From NCBI GenBank assembly GCA_944328495.1, contig CALVHR010000009.1, positions 1 to 64,000 of the forward strand: a stretch of 64,000 nucleotides of DNA. The letters run 5' to 3'. The notes under the pieces are model-generated. The model had not been told where the DNA came from. It ran no database searches and saw only the letters and a program-made list of their open reading frames with translations. The stretch's first letter is position 1. The number at the start of each line of letters is the position of its first letter. The position numbers and the translations under genes are program-made. This document shows, piece by piece, positions 53,952 through 61,748 of this stretch. This DNA comes from an uncultured Clostridia bacterium. Its GTDB lineage: Bacteria; Bacillota; Clostridia; Christensenellales; Borkfalkiaceae.

Positions 53952-55180
53952 TTGATTTCCCTCAATTTTACGCAGTCAAGCGGTTTTCCGCTCGTCACGA
54001 CGTCTTCCGCATGCGTGCGGCAAGTAGGCGCGCCGCATGCGCCGCAATCGATGCCGGGCAGTTTTTTCAGATACTCCTCGACAAGCATCAATTTTTGCAT
54101 CGCCGCAAAGCGATCGGTATCCAGCTGGAAGGAAGTTGAAGGTTCGGGCGCCTTGTCCCAAATAAAGAAACTTTCGTCCAGCCCGTAATCCTGCATCGTC
54201 GCGGGCGGTATTTTGAGTTTTTCGGCGAGCTGGCGCATATGATTGCGCGCAATGAACGGGTTTTCCACGTTTAAAACGCCGCCCACGCATCCGCCGGGAC
54301 ACATATTCAGCTCCACAAAATCGGCGCCGTCCAATTTTCCGTCACTCATTTCGGTAAGAACGCCCAAAACGTTGCGCACGCCCGAACAATGGATATAGTT
54401 TCCGAGCCCCAGTGAATTGCTCTCACCGCCCGAGGATCCCCAGCCCAGCCCCGAATACCCGCATTTGCCGAGCTTGCGCGGATTTTTGATTTTGTTCATC
54501 TTGTCCACAAGACGGAAATACACGTCGCTCTGCGAGAGCACGCCCGATATGTACTTTTCGTTCGCAACTTCCTCTTTATGCAAAGAATACACCTTTGCGG
54601 GACAGGGCGAAATGAAGAATATTCCGATATCGTCGGCGGGAATGCCCTTTTCGAGCGCCTGTTTTTTGGCGAGCTTCGCCGCGATCTTGGCGGGCGCATA
54701 CACATTGAGCATATGATCGGCAAGCTCGTGAAATTTTAGCAGAATGAGTTCGGCAACCGCGGGACACGCCGTACTGATAACGGGGCGCGGCAGGTTCTTT
54801 TTCTGCATAAGTTTTTTGGTACAGTCGGTCACAAGCTCCGCCGCAAGACCGACTTCGAACACTTCGTCAAACCCCAGCGCCAGAAGTCCCTCGATGACAT
54901 AGTTCGGATCGTCCAGGTTGTTGAACTGCCCGAACAGCGAAGGCGACGGCAGAGCGATCTTATACGCATAGGAGCTTACAAGATCGAAACTGTCGTACAC
55001 GGGACGCTTTGCGCCGCCCTTACAGCTGCGGACACACTCGCCGCAGTTGATGCATTTATCGTAAAGTATCTTTGCCTTGCCGTTTTCGATGCGAATCGCT
55101 TCGGTAGGACACCTGCGCATGCAAGTGATGCATCCGATACACTTTTCGCTGTCCAAAACGACGGTTTTGAGTGTAGGCAT
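53948..55180 (-). CDS. Sensory [FeFe]-hydrogenase-like protein lacking a proton-transfer Cys (410 aa)
   Basis: N-terminal two-cluster ferredoxin (CIGCITCMRRCP, CINCGECVRSC), H-cluster-like domain, and a C-terminal four-Cys iron-sulfur motif (CGACGAPTC plus C403). The H-cluster loops are altered: TACPA (137-141), where the Cys used for proton transfer in standard hydrogenases is Ala; SPCPAK (191-196); and MCPGGCVGG (293-301). Ligand cysteines remain. This matches the putative sensory (group C-like) class rather than a fast catalyst. It lies between an RsbW-like ATPase gene and a DRTGG gene. Confidence 0.85.
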   Translation of the reverse strand: MPTLKTVVLDSEKCIGCITCMRRCPTEAIRIENGKAKILYDKCINCGECVRSCKGGAKRPVYDSFDLVSSYAYKIALPSPSLFGQFNNLDDPNYVIEGLLALGFDEVFEVGLAAELVTDCTKKLMQKKNLPRPVISTACPAVAELILLKFHELADHMLNVYAPAKIAAKLAKKQALEKGIPADDIGIFFISPCPAKVYSLHKEEVANEKYISGVLSQSDVYFRLVDKMNKIKNPRKLGKCGYSGLGWGSSGGESNSLGLGNYIHCSGVRNVLGVLTEMSDGKLDGADFVELNMCPGGCVGGVLNVENPFIARNHMRQLAEKLKIPPATMQDYGLDESFFIWDKAPEPSTSFQLDTDRFAAMQKLMLVEEYLKKLPGIDCGACGAPTCRTHAEDVVTSGKPLDCVKLREIK

Positions 55181-55229
55181 AACCCCCTCCGTTCACTCTT
55201 TTGCCGCAACGGGATTTTTGCGCTGCCCT

Positions 55230-55649
55230 TTAAAAGCGCACCCGCAAAAACACCGTGGTGCCCACCCCGACGGTGGAATCCACCTTCATTTCGTCGCTGT
55301 AATTTTTCATGTTGGGAAGTCCCATTCCCGCGCCGAATCCGAGGCTTCGGATATTTTCGGACGCCGTCGACCAACCCGCTTTCATCGCGAGGTCAATGTC
55401 GGCAATGCCGGGACCGTGATCTTTGAGATAAATGTCGATATAATCGGGATAAATTTCCACTTCCGCCCTGCCGCCGTGCGCATGAATGACCATGTTGATC
55501 TCCCCTTCATACATCGCGATCGCGACCCTGCGCACCGATGCGGGGGATACGCCGAGCTGTTTGAGCGTACGCTTGACGCTCTCGCTCGCATTGCCCGCCG
55601 ATGAAAAATTTTCCCCGTCTACATCATAAGCAAGTCTGATGCATTCCAT
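55230..55649 (-). CDS. RsbW-like anti-sigma/serine kinase ATPase (139 aa)
   Basis: GHKL ATPase of the anti-sigma regulatory type. Contains the N-box region VRRVAIAMYEGEINMVIHAHGG, the G1 box DHGPGI, and GAGMGLPNMKNYSDEM with the G2 box. Such proteins bind or phosphorylate STAS proteins in partner switching. It is second in an operon with DRTGG and sensor hydrogenase genes. The phosphatase expected to oppose it is encoded at 28.2 kb. Confidence 0.85.
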   Translation of the reverse strand: MECIRLAYDVDGENFSSAGNASESVKRTLKQLGVSPASVRRVAIAMYEGEINMVIHAHGGRAEVEIYPDYIDIYLKDHGPGIADIDLAMKAGWSTASENIRSLGFGAGMGLPNMKNYSDEMKVDSTVGVGTTVFLRVRF

Positions 55650-55651
55650 GA

Positions 55652-55990
55652 TCAGCCGCCCAGCCCGTTAGTATACAAAATACCGCACGCGACAAACAGC
55701 CGCTTATCGGTGGACAACAGGACGATCCCCTTCTCCTTTGCAAGTTCGATCACCGCTGCATCCGGCTTTTTGCCGCGCACGAATACGATGCAGAGCATAT
55801 CCATCATCTCCGCCGTGCGCACGACCTGCGGGTTCAAAAGACCCGTCAAAAGCACGGACTGATCTTTGACGTACGCGAGCACGTCGCTCATCATGTCCGA
55901 ACCGCAGGCGGTGTGGATCTCGGTATCGAGACGATCCTCTCCGCACAAAATCTCTGCGTCCAGCAGCTTCACCACTTCTCTGATTGTCAT
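55652..55990 (-). CDS. DRTGG-domain protein, first gene of the operon (112 aa)
   Basis: Single DRTGG-type domain: TIREVVKLLDAEILCGEDRLDTEIHTACGSDMMSDVLAYVKDQSVLLTGL and VRTAEMMDMLCIVFVRGKKP. The start at 55990 follows GGGAGAAGAA. It is two bases upstream of the RsbW-like gene, so coupled. The same fold as the 53622 product suggests a hetero- or homo-oligomer sensing nucleotide (inference). Confidence 0.78.
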   Translation of the reverse strand: MTIREVVKLLDAEILCGEDRLDTEIHTACGSDMMSDVLAYVKDQSVLLTGLLNPQVVRTAEMMDMLCIVFVRGKKPDAAVIELAKEKGIVLLSTDKRLFVACGILYTNGLGG

Positions 55991-56056
55991 ACAATTCTTC
56001 TCCCGACAAGAATTTCCCGCGCGGCAACGCACCGCGCGCCAAACCGCTTTTTAATC

Positions 56057-56085
56057 ATCATACCACAAAAACAGCGCTTTTTCAA
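56057..56085 (-). promoter_or_regulatory. Promoter of the second hydrogenase-sensor operon
   Basis: TTGAAA (56085-56080) and TATGAT (56062-56057), minus strand, 17-bp spacer, about 66 bp upstream of the DRTGG start. Confidence 0.65.
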
Positions 56086-56117
56086 CCTCTTTTGCAAAAT
56101 TTTGCCCGCATTTGCAA

Positions 56118-56154
56118 ACAGGCGGCGCCGAACATACCGTTCGGCGCCGCCTGT
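56118..56154 (-). terminator. Terminator of asnB
   Basis: A 16-bp stem (56118-56133 with 56139-56154) around loop ATACC, 22 bp after the asnB stop. Confidence 0.7.
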
Positions 56155-56175
56155 GCCTGTATCGTAATTCTGTTA

Positions 56176-57759
56176 TTATTTCCCGCTGTCGCCGTAGTTG
56201 GAAAGTACGCGCGCGGACGGATCGTCCACCTTGCAACCATCCCACTTTTTGTTGGGCATCCAGAAATCCTTGACCATCTTCGCCTGGCCCGGATAATACT
56301 TTTCAAAGATCTCGCGGTACAACAAGCTCTCCTTTGTGAAAGGCTTTGCGTGATACGCATACTTTTTCGCGATCTCTTTCCAATCGTCGCCGTATTTTTC
56401 CGCGGCATATTCTTTGAGATCGTCCACCATCGAATGCCCGACCGCGTCCGAAAACGCCGCTTTTTCGCGCCACAAAATGTTCTCGGGCAGGTAATCGCCC
56501 TCAAAAGCGCGGCGCAGCAGATATTTTCCCTTGCCGTAGACGTTCATTTTCAGTTTCGGGTCGACGTGCATCACATACTTGACGAAATCGAGATCGCCGA
56601 ACGGCACGCGCGCCTCCATGCTGTTGACCGAAATACAGCGATCGGCACGCAGGACATCGTACATATGCAGTTCGCGCACCCGCTTTTGCGATTCTTTTTG
56701 GAATTCTTCGGCGCTCGGCGCGAAATCGGTGTATTTATATCCGAACAGCTCGTCGGAAATTTCCCCCGTCAGCAGCACGCGCACGTCGGAAATTTCATGA
56801 ATTTTTTTACAGATCAGGTACATGCCCATCGACGCGCGGATGGTCGTAATGTCGTACGTGCCCAGCGCGGCGATCACCTTTTCGAGAGAGGAAAGCACCT
56901 CTTCGCGGGTCATGAAAATTTCGGTATGATCGGAACCGATGTAATCCGCCACTTCGCGGGCATATTTTAAGTCGATCGCGTCTTTTTCCATGCCGACGGC
57001 AAACGTCTTGATGGGACGGTGCAAAATTTTTGCCGCGATGGAGCAGACCAACGAACTGTCCAGTCCGCCCGAAAGCAAAAATCCGACGGGCGCGTCCGCG
57101 TCCAGACGCTTGCGCACGCCCTCAACCAATTTGTCGTGAATGTTTCGGCAAACTTCGTCCAAATCGTCCGAAAGATACCCGTGCGCCTCCGCTATGTCAC
57201 AGTACCGATGGAATTTTCCCTTCGAGTAATAATGTCCGGGCGGGAACGGAAAGATTTCGCCCGCAACGAGCCCCGTCAGGTTCTTGGGCTCGCTCGCAAA
57301 TACGATCGCGCCGCTTGCAAGATATCCGTAATACAGGGGACGGATCCCGATCGGGTCGCGCGCGGCTATGTACTCGTCTTTTGTTCCGTCATAGAGTACA
57401 AGCGCGTATTCCGCGTCCAGCATCGAGAACATTTTCAAACCGTACTCGCGGTACATGGGAAGCAATATCTCGCAATCGCTGTCCGACTGAAAGGTATAGC
57501 CCAGCTCTTCCAAATGCCGTTTGACGGGCCTGAATCCGTAAATTTCACCGTTGCACACCAACTTGTCTTTTCCCATTGAAAAGGGCTGCATCCCCGCAGC
57601 GTTCAGCCCCATGATCGCCAGACGGTGAAACGCCATGTATCCCGACGGCGTCTTTTCCACGCGGCTCATGTCCGGCCCGCGCGATACGGTGCGGAAAAAA
57701 CTTTCCAACATGGTTTTATAGTCGACCTCTTTGGCCGTACAGCAAAAAATCGAACACAT
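56176..57759 (-). CDS. asnB: Glutamine-hydrolysing asparagine synthetase B (527 aa)
   Basis: Makes asparagine from aspartate, glutamine and ATP. The N-terminal glutaminase begins MCSIFCC, the nucleophilic Cys2; CNGEIYGF follows. The synthetase domain has the PPi loop FLLSGGLDSSL and later GEISDELFGYKY and EARVPFGD. Length fits the E. coli AsnB type. It is preceded by a full T-box leader, so it should be induced by uncharged tRNA-Asn. The RBS is GGAAAGGAGAGA. Confidence 0.96.
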   Translation of the reverse strand: MCSIFCCTAKEVDYKTMLESFFRTVSRGPDMSRVEKTPSGYMAFHRLAIMGLNAAGMQPFSMGKDKLVCNGEIYGFRPVKRHLEELGYTFQSDSDCEILLPMYREYGLKMFSMLDAEYALVLYDGTKDEYIAARDPIGIRPLYYGYLASGAIVFASEPKNLTGLVAGEIFPFPPGHYYSKGKFHRYCDIAEAHGYLSDDLDEVCRNIHDKLVEGVRKRLDADAPVGFLLSGGLDSSLVCSIAAKILHRPIKTFAVGMEKDAIDLKYAREVADYIGSDHTEIFMTREEVLSSLEKVIAALGTYDITTIRASMGMYLICKKIHEISDVRVLLTGEISDELFGYKYTDFAPSAEEFQKESQKRVRELHMYDVLRADRCISVNSMEARVPFGDLDFVKYVMHVDPKLKMNVYGKGKYLLRRAFEGDYLPENILWREKAAFSDAVGHSMVDDLKEYAAEKYGDDWKEIAKKYAYHAKPFTKESLLYREIFEKYYPGQAKMVKDFWMPNKKWDGCKVDDPSARVLSNYGDSGK

Positions 57760-57836
57760 AGCTCTCTCTCCTTTCCCGCTTTGATTTTAAGGGTCCCGCC
57801 CTGCGGGATACATTTGGGCTTTTCGGGATTCGACAT

Positions 57837-58107
57837 AAAAAAACAGCCTTCCTCCCCGATCCGATCAGGGCGAAAGACTCTTCCGCGGTGCCACCTGAAT
57901 TGCCGCATATTTGTGCGGCGCTCTCCCTTCCTGCAAAGGTATGCGCTGTAACGGGCGGACCCGTCGGACACTATTTGGGCTTTCCCGTTCGCATCCGCCG
58001 CTCGCGGGTGTTTTTCGTGCGGACGGAAACGCGGGACTTTCAGCTGCCTCCCGCTCTCTGCGGTTTCCTTGTTTCCGCGCTACTCCTCCCGGTCGTCGCG
58101 CTTGATA
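57837..58107 (-). promoter_or_regulatory. T-box leader of asnB
   Basis: On the minus strand, stem I elements (GGAGGAGTAG near 58085, AGAGAGCGGGAGGC and GCTGAAAG) are followed by the T-box sequence AGGTGGCACCGCGG (57896-57883). The terminator stem is AGTCTTTCGCCC with GGGGAGGAAGGCT, then seven T (57843-57837). A candidate specifier AAC (58012-58010) in GAAAAACACC agrees with asparagine. When tRNA-Asn is uncharged, the antiterminator forms and asnB is read through. Confidence 0.9.
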
Positions 58108-58112
58108 TACGA

Positions 58113-58141
58113 ATTGTAGCACAAGCGCCGCTCGCTGTCAA
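58113..58141 (-). promoter_or_regulatory. Promoter of the asnB T-box transcript
   Basis: TTGACA (58141-58136) and TACAAT (58118-58113), minus strand, spacer 17 bp; start near 58106. Confidence 0.85.
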
Positions 58142-58252
58142 CTTCTGCGCCGATTTTTAAGCTATACACATTTTGAAAGGCTGGTATTTGCCTGGATTAT
58201 AGTTCCCTCGGCGTACACATTCTCTTGCATTCGCTCACGATTTTTTCAAAAT

Positions 58253-58291
58253 ATGCGCGCCCGCCGAAATTTTCGGCGGGCGCGCATATTC
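58253..58291 (-). terminator. Terminator of cysS
   Basis: A near-perfect hairpin, ATATGCGCGCCCGCCGAA and complement, followed on the minus strand by TATTTTG; 20 bp after the cysS stop. Confidence 0.7.
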
Positions 58292-58310
58292 AAATGAAAA
58301 CTTTCAAAAA

Positions 58311-59714
58311 TTATTTTCTCGCAAAAGTCGTTCCGGCGGGGGTATCGGTCAGCACTACGCCCTGCGCCGCAAGCTCGGCGCGGATACGGTCCGCTTCGGC
58401 ATAATTTTTCGCCTTCTTTGCCGCAAGCCGTGCCGCGATCATCTCTTCGATCTGCGCATCCGTCAAACCGCCTTCATCCTGTTTTTTCTCTTCCTCTTTC
58501 AGAAGGTCCAAAGAAAGCACGCGATCGAAATCGGCGATGAGCGCACGCTTGGTCGCGCCCTCAATATCTTTGGCTTTCAGCACGTCATACACGCACGTCA
58601 CTGCGAGCGACGTATTCAGGTCCGCGTCCAACGCATCGCAGAACTGCTGTTTATATTTTGCAAAGCCAGCTTCGTCGACCGCACCGTCCGCCGTAAGCGC
58701 CAAAGCGCGCGATTTGAGTTTGCGATACGCGTTCGCCGCATTTTCAAAATTATCTTCCGAATATACAAGAGAATTGCGATAATGGGAAAGCAGACAGAAA
58801 AAGCGGTATTCCATGGCGGAATGCCCTTCCTCTTCCAGCTTGGAAAGAGTCAAAAAGCCGCCCGAAGACTTGCTCATCTTGCCGCCTGCAGTATTGAGGT
58901 GCAGAACGTGGAACCAATATCTGCACCAGGGATGCCCCAGATACGCTTCGCTCTGCGCGATCTCGTTGGTATGGTGCGGGAACACGTTGTCTATGCCGCC
59001 GCAGTGCACGTCGAGGTACTCACCCAAATTTTTCATTGCAATGCAGGAGCATTCAATGTGCCAGCCGGGGTACCCTACGCCCCACGGACTGTCCCACTTA
59101 AGCGCCTGGTCTTCAAATTTGGATTTGGTAAACCACAGCACGAAATCGTTTTTGTTGCGCTTGTTCTCGTCCTTGTCGACACCCTCGCGCACCCCTTCTT
59201 CCAAGTCGTCTTCCTTGAAGTTGAAAAATACGTGGTACTGTTTTACCTTGGACGTATCAAAGTAAACGTTGCCGCCCGCCTTGTACGCAAACCCTTTCTT
59301 TTCCAGATCTCGGATGACGCGGATGAATTCTTCCACGCATCCCGTCGCGGGCTGCACCACGTCCGGCCGCTTGATGTTCAGCTTTTTGCAGTCGGCAAAA
59401 AACGCATCGGTGTAGAACTTCGCAAGCTCCAAAACGCTCTTGTGCTCGCGCTTTGCGCCGAGCAGCATTTTGTCCTCGCCGCTGTCCGCATCGTCCGAAA
59501 GATGCCCGATGTCTGTGATGTTCATGACCCGCTTTACGTCATAGCCGACATAACGGAAATACTTTTCCAACACGTCTTCCATGAGATAGGTGCGCAAATT
59601 CCCGATGTGCGCAAAATTGTACACGGTCGGGCCGCAGGTGTACATGCTCACCTTGCCCGCTTCGTGCGGGATAAATTCTTCGATCTGCCTTGTCCGCGTA
59701 TTATACAGTTTCAT
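58311..59714 (-). CDS. cysS: Cysteinyl-tRNA synthetase (467 aa)
   Basis: Class I synthetase. YTCGPTVYNFAHIGNLRTYL contains the zinc Cys and HIGN motif, ECSCIAMKNLGEYLDVHCGGIDNVFPHH has further zinc ligands, and GGKMSKSSGGF is the KMSKS loop. The C-terminal DALR-like helical end (ADRIRAELAAQGVVLTDTP) is typical. The start at 59714 (MKLYNTRTRQ) matches the family. It lies 88 bp downstream of aroK, and not next to mrnC as in many Firmicutes. Confidence 0.96.
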   Translation of the reverse strand: MKLYNTRTRQIEEFIPHEAGKVSMYTCGPTVYNFAHIGNLRTYLMEDVLEKYFRYVGYDVKRVMNITDIGHLSDDADSGEDKMLLGAKREHKSVLELAKFYTDAFFADCKKLNIKRPDVVQPATGCVEEFIRVIRDLEKKGFAYKAGGNVYFDTSKVKQYHVFFNFKEDDLEEGVREGVDKDENKRNKNDFVLWFTKSKFEDQALKWDSPWGVGYPGWHIECSCIAMKNLGEYLDVHCGGIDNVFPHHTNEIAQSEAYLGHPWCRYWFHVLHLNTAGGKMSKSSGGFLTLSKLEEEGHSAMEYRFFCLLSHYRNSLVYSEDNFENAANAYRKLKSRALALTADGAVDEAGFAKYKQQFCDALDADLNTSLAVTCVYDVLKAKDIEGATKRALIADFDRVLSLDLLKEEEKKQDEGGLTDAQIEEMIAARLAAKKAKNYAEADRIRAELAAQGVVLTDTPAGTTFARK

Positions 59715-59802
59715 GTCCTTTTCCTCTTTTTTATTCCGTTTACCATTATAACATATGCGGCTCGCGCTCACAAGCGATTCAACCGCCGCAAAAAAATTTC
59801 CG

Positions 59803-60312
59803 TTACAGCCGCTCCGCCGCTTCGGCGATCGCGCGCACCGTCTCCTCTACGTTCAGCCCCGCGCAGTCGATCGTGACGTCCGCATACTTTTCGTAGAGCG
59901 GAACGCGCTCGGCGTACAAATCGGCCACCGTTTCCCCTGCTTTGCGCATCACGACCCCGCGGCGGAAAATATTTTTTAACCGCTTCTCCAGCTCTTTTTC
60001 ACCAAGTTTCAGATAAACGACCGTGCCGAGTTCTTTGAGATGCGCCATCGCGCGCGCACCGTATATCACCGAACCGCCTGTGGCGATCACGCAGTGCTCC
60101 GCCCACAGCGATGCGTTCACCTCCTCTTCGATGCGAAGAAATTCTTCCGCGCCTTTTTGCGCAATGATATCGCACAGCAGAGCCTTTTGCTCGTTTTGGA
60201 TCAGCAAGTCACAATCGATGAACCCGTAGCCGATCGCCTTCGCCAACAGTACGCCCGCCGTGCTCTTGCCCGACGCAGGCATCCCGATCAATATAATGTT
60301 TCTCGCCTTCAT
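59803..60312 (-). CDS. aroK: Shikimate kinase (169 aa)
   Basis: Phosphorylates shikimate at the 3-position in aromatic amino-acid synthesis. Walker A is GMPASGKST, FIDCDLLI holds the shikimate-binding Asp, and EEFLRIEEEVNASL and CVIATGGSV complete the substrate pocket. LID region RRGVVMRKAGETV is present. Length is typical. It is the first gene before cysS, with a strong promoter. Confidence 0.93.
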   Translation of the reverse strand: MKARNIILIGMPASGKSTAGVLLAKAIGYGFIDCDLLIQNEQKALLCDIIAQKGAEEFLRIEEEVNASLWAEHCVIATGGSVIYGARAMAHLKELGTVVYLKLGEKELEKRLKNIFRRGVVMRKAGETVADLYAERVPLYEKYADVTIDCAGLNVEETVRAIAEAAERL

Positions 60313-60371
60313 TGCTTCCGCTTTCTCCTCTTTTTTGCCGTAAAAGGCGCACCCGACTCCCGTTTACGAGC

Positions 60372-60400
60372 ATTATACGTTTTTTCACGCAAAATGTCAA
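60372..60400 (-). promoter_or_regulatory. Promoter of aroK
   Basis: TTGACA (60400-60395) and TATAAT (60377-60372), minus strand, 17-bp spacer. Confidence 0.85.
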
Positions 60401-60407
60401 TTTTTCG

Positions 60408-60437
60408 TTGCCGCAAAGGCGCAAAATATGATACACT
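60408..60437 (+). promoter_or_regulatory. Weak candidate promoter of mutY
   Basis: TTGCCG (60408-60413) and TACACT (60432-60437), 18-bp spacer, with exactly six bases to the mutY ATG. An alternative -10, TATGAT (60427-60432), has no good -35. No ribosome-binding site is seen before the ATG. Confidence 0.4.
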
Positions 60438-60443
60438 TAGCGT

Positions 60444-61517
60444 ATGGAAACAAACGAACAAAGCGTGCATGAAATTTTGCTCCGTCTGCCTGCGCTCCTG
60501 TTGCCTTGGTACGATCAAAACAAACGCGATCTTCCCTGGCGAAAAAACACCGATCCTTATCGCGTATGGGTGTCGGAGATCATGCTGCAACAAACGCGCG
60601 TGGAAGCCGCAAAAGATCATTATATTCGTTTTTTAAAAGAACTGCCTACCGTGCAGGCGCTCGCAGAATGCCCCGAAGAAAAGCTTTTTAAGCTGTGGGA
60701 AGGGCTGGGATACTATTCCCGCGCGAAAAATCTGCAAAAAGCGGCGAAAATTGCGGCGGAACAAGGATTTCCGCGCACCGCTGACCAATTAAAAAAATTG
60801 CCCGGCATCGGAGATTATACGGCGGGGGCGATCGCATCCATTGCGTTTGAACAGCCTTCGCCCGCAGTGGACGGAAACGTCATCCGCGTGCTGTCACGTC
60901 TGCTGGGCGATGCGCGCGATCAGGAAACACTCAAAAGCGCATTTGCCCGGCTCCTTGCCCCCGTCTATCCGCATGAGCGGTGCGGCGATTTTACCCAAAG
61001 CCTGATGGAACTGGGCGCGACGGTTTGCGTACCCTCCTCCCCGCTCTGTCTCGCGTGTCCTCTTTTATCGGTCTGCAAGACCAAAAGCGATGCCCTTCCG
61101 ACCAAAAAAATCAAGGCCGAGCGCCGCAAAACGGATGTAACGCTTTTACTGTTTCAAAACCAAAGCGGTGCCGCGCTGTGCAAACGCACCGAAGGGGTAC
61201 TCAAAGGCATGTACGGGTTCTTCATGATCGAACGCGCCATGACGGACGAAAATGTGCGCACATTTTTGCAAAGTGCGGGCATGAAGCAATTTTCGGTCGG
61301 CGCCCCGCACGCGCATAAGCATGTGTTTTCCCACATCGAATGGAATATGCGGGCATTTCCCGTGTATTCGGAAGAAAATGCGGCACACCTCTGTCCTGCA
61401 ACAGACGTACGGGAATATCGCTCGGATTTTTCTTCGCTCGAATATTTTCCCAAAGAGAAAATCGAACGCGAACTTTCCCTTCCTTCCGCCTTCCGCTGGT
61501 GTCTGAAACTTCTGTGA
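60444..61517 (+). CDS. mutY: Adenine DNA glycosylase MutY (357 aa)
   Basis: Removes A mispaired with 8-oxoguanine. Begins WYDQNKRDLPWRKNTDPYRVWVSEIMLQQTRV with the catalytic Glu, then the helix-hairpin-helix LKKLPGIGDYTAGAIASIAF and the catalytic Asp in AVDGNVIRV. The [4Fe-4S] motif is C-x6-C-x2-C-x5-C in CVPSSPLCLACPLLSVC. A C-terminal NUDIX-like domain recognises 8-oxoG. It is divergent from aroK and ends in a strong terminator. Confidence 0.95.
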   Translation: METNEQSVHEILLRLPALLLPWYDQNKRDLPWRKNTDPYRVWVSEIMLQQTRVEAAKDHYIRFLKELPTVQALAECPEEKLFKLWEGLGYYSRAKNLQKAAKIAAEQGFPRTADQLKKLPGIGDYTAGAIASIAFEQPSPAVDGNVIRVLSRLLGDARDQETLKSAFARLLAPVYPHERCGDFTQSLMELGATVCVPSSPLCLACPLLSVCKTKSDALPTKKIKAERRKTDVTLLLFQNQSGAALCKRTEGVLKGMYGFFMIERAMTDENVRTFLQSAGMKQFSVGAPHAHKHVFSHIEWNMRAFPVYSEENAAHLCPATDVREYRSDFSSLEYFPKEKIERELSLPSAFRWCLKLL

Positions 61518-61590
61518 ACACTTTTACTTTGGCCTTCAGTCTTATTCTTTACGAACTCTTGCATCAAATATAATTTCACTTGAATGAAAA

Positions 61591-61632
61591 AGCGCGTGGC
61601 ATCTTCTTGCAAGAAGATGCCCCGCGCTTTTT
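61591..61632 (+). terminator. Intrinsic terminator of mutY
   Basis: A near-perfect hairpin, GCGCGTGGCATCTTCTT and complement (61592-61627), followed by T5. The A-run on the other side makes it bidirectional, also serving the converging lipoprotein gene. Confidence 0.85.
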
Positions 61633-61748
61633 ATGACCTGTTGCTTTTGCCGCACCGAATCGATCGGTGCTTAACTCCACAGTCCGCAAGTACTCTATTA
61701 AACTATATTATGCTCCGTATTTTAAACTCAAGGTCTTCATAATACATT

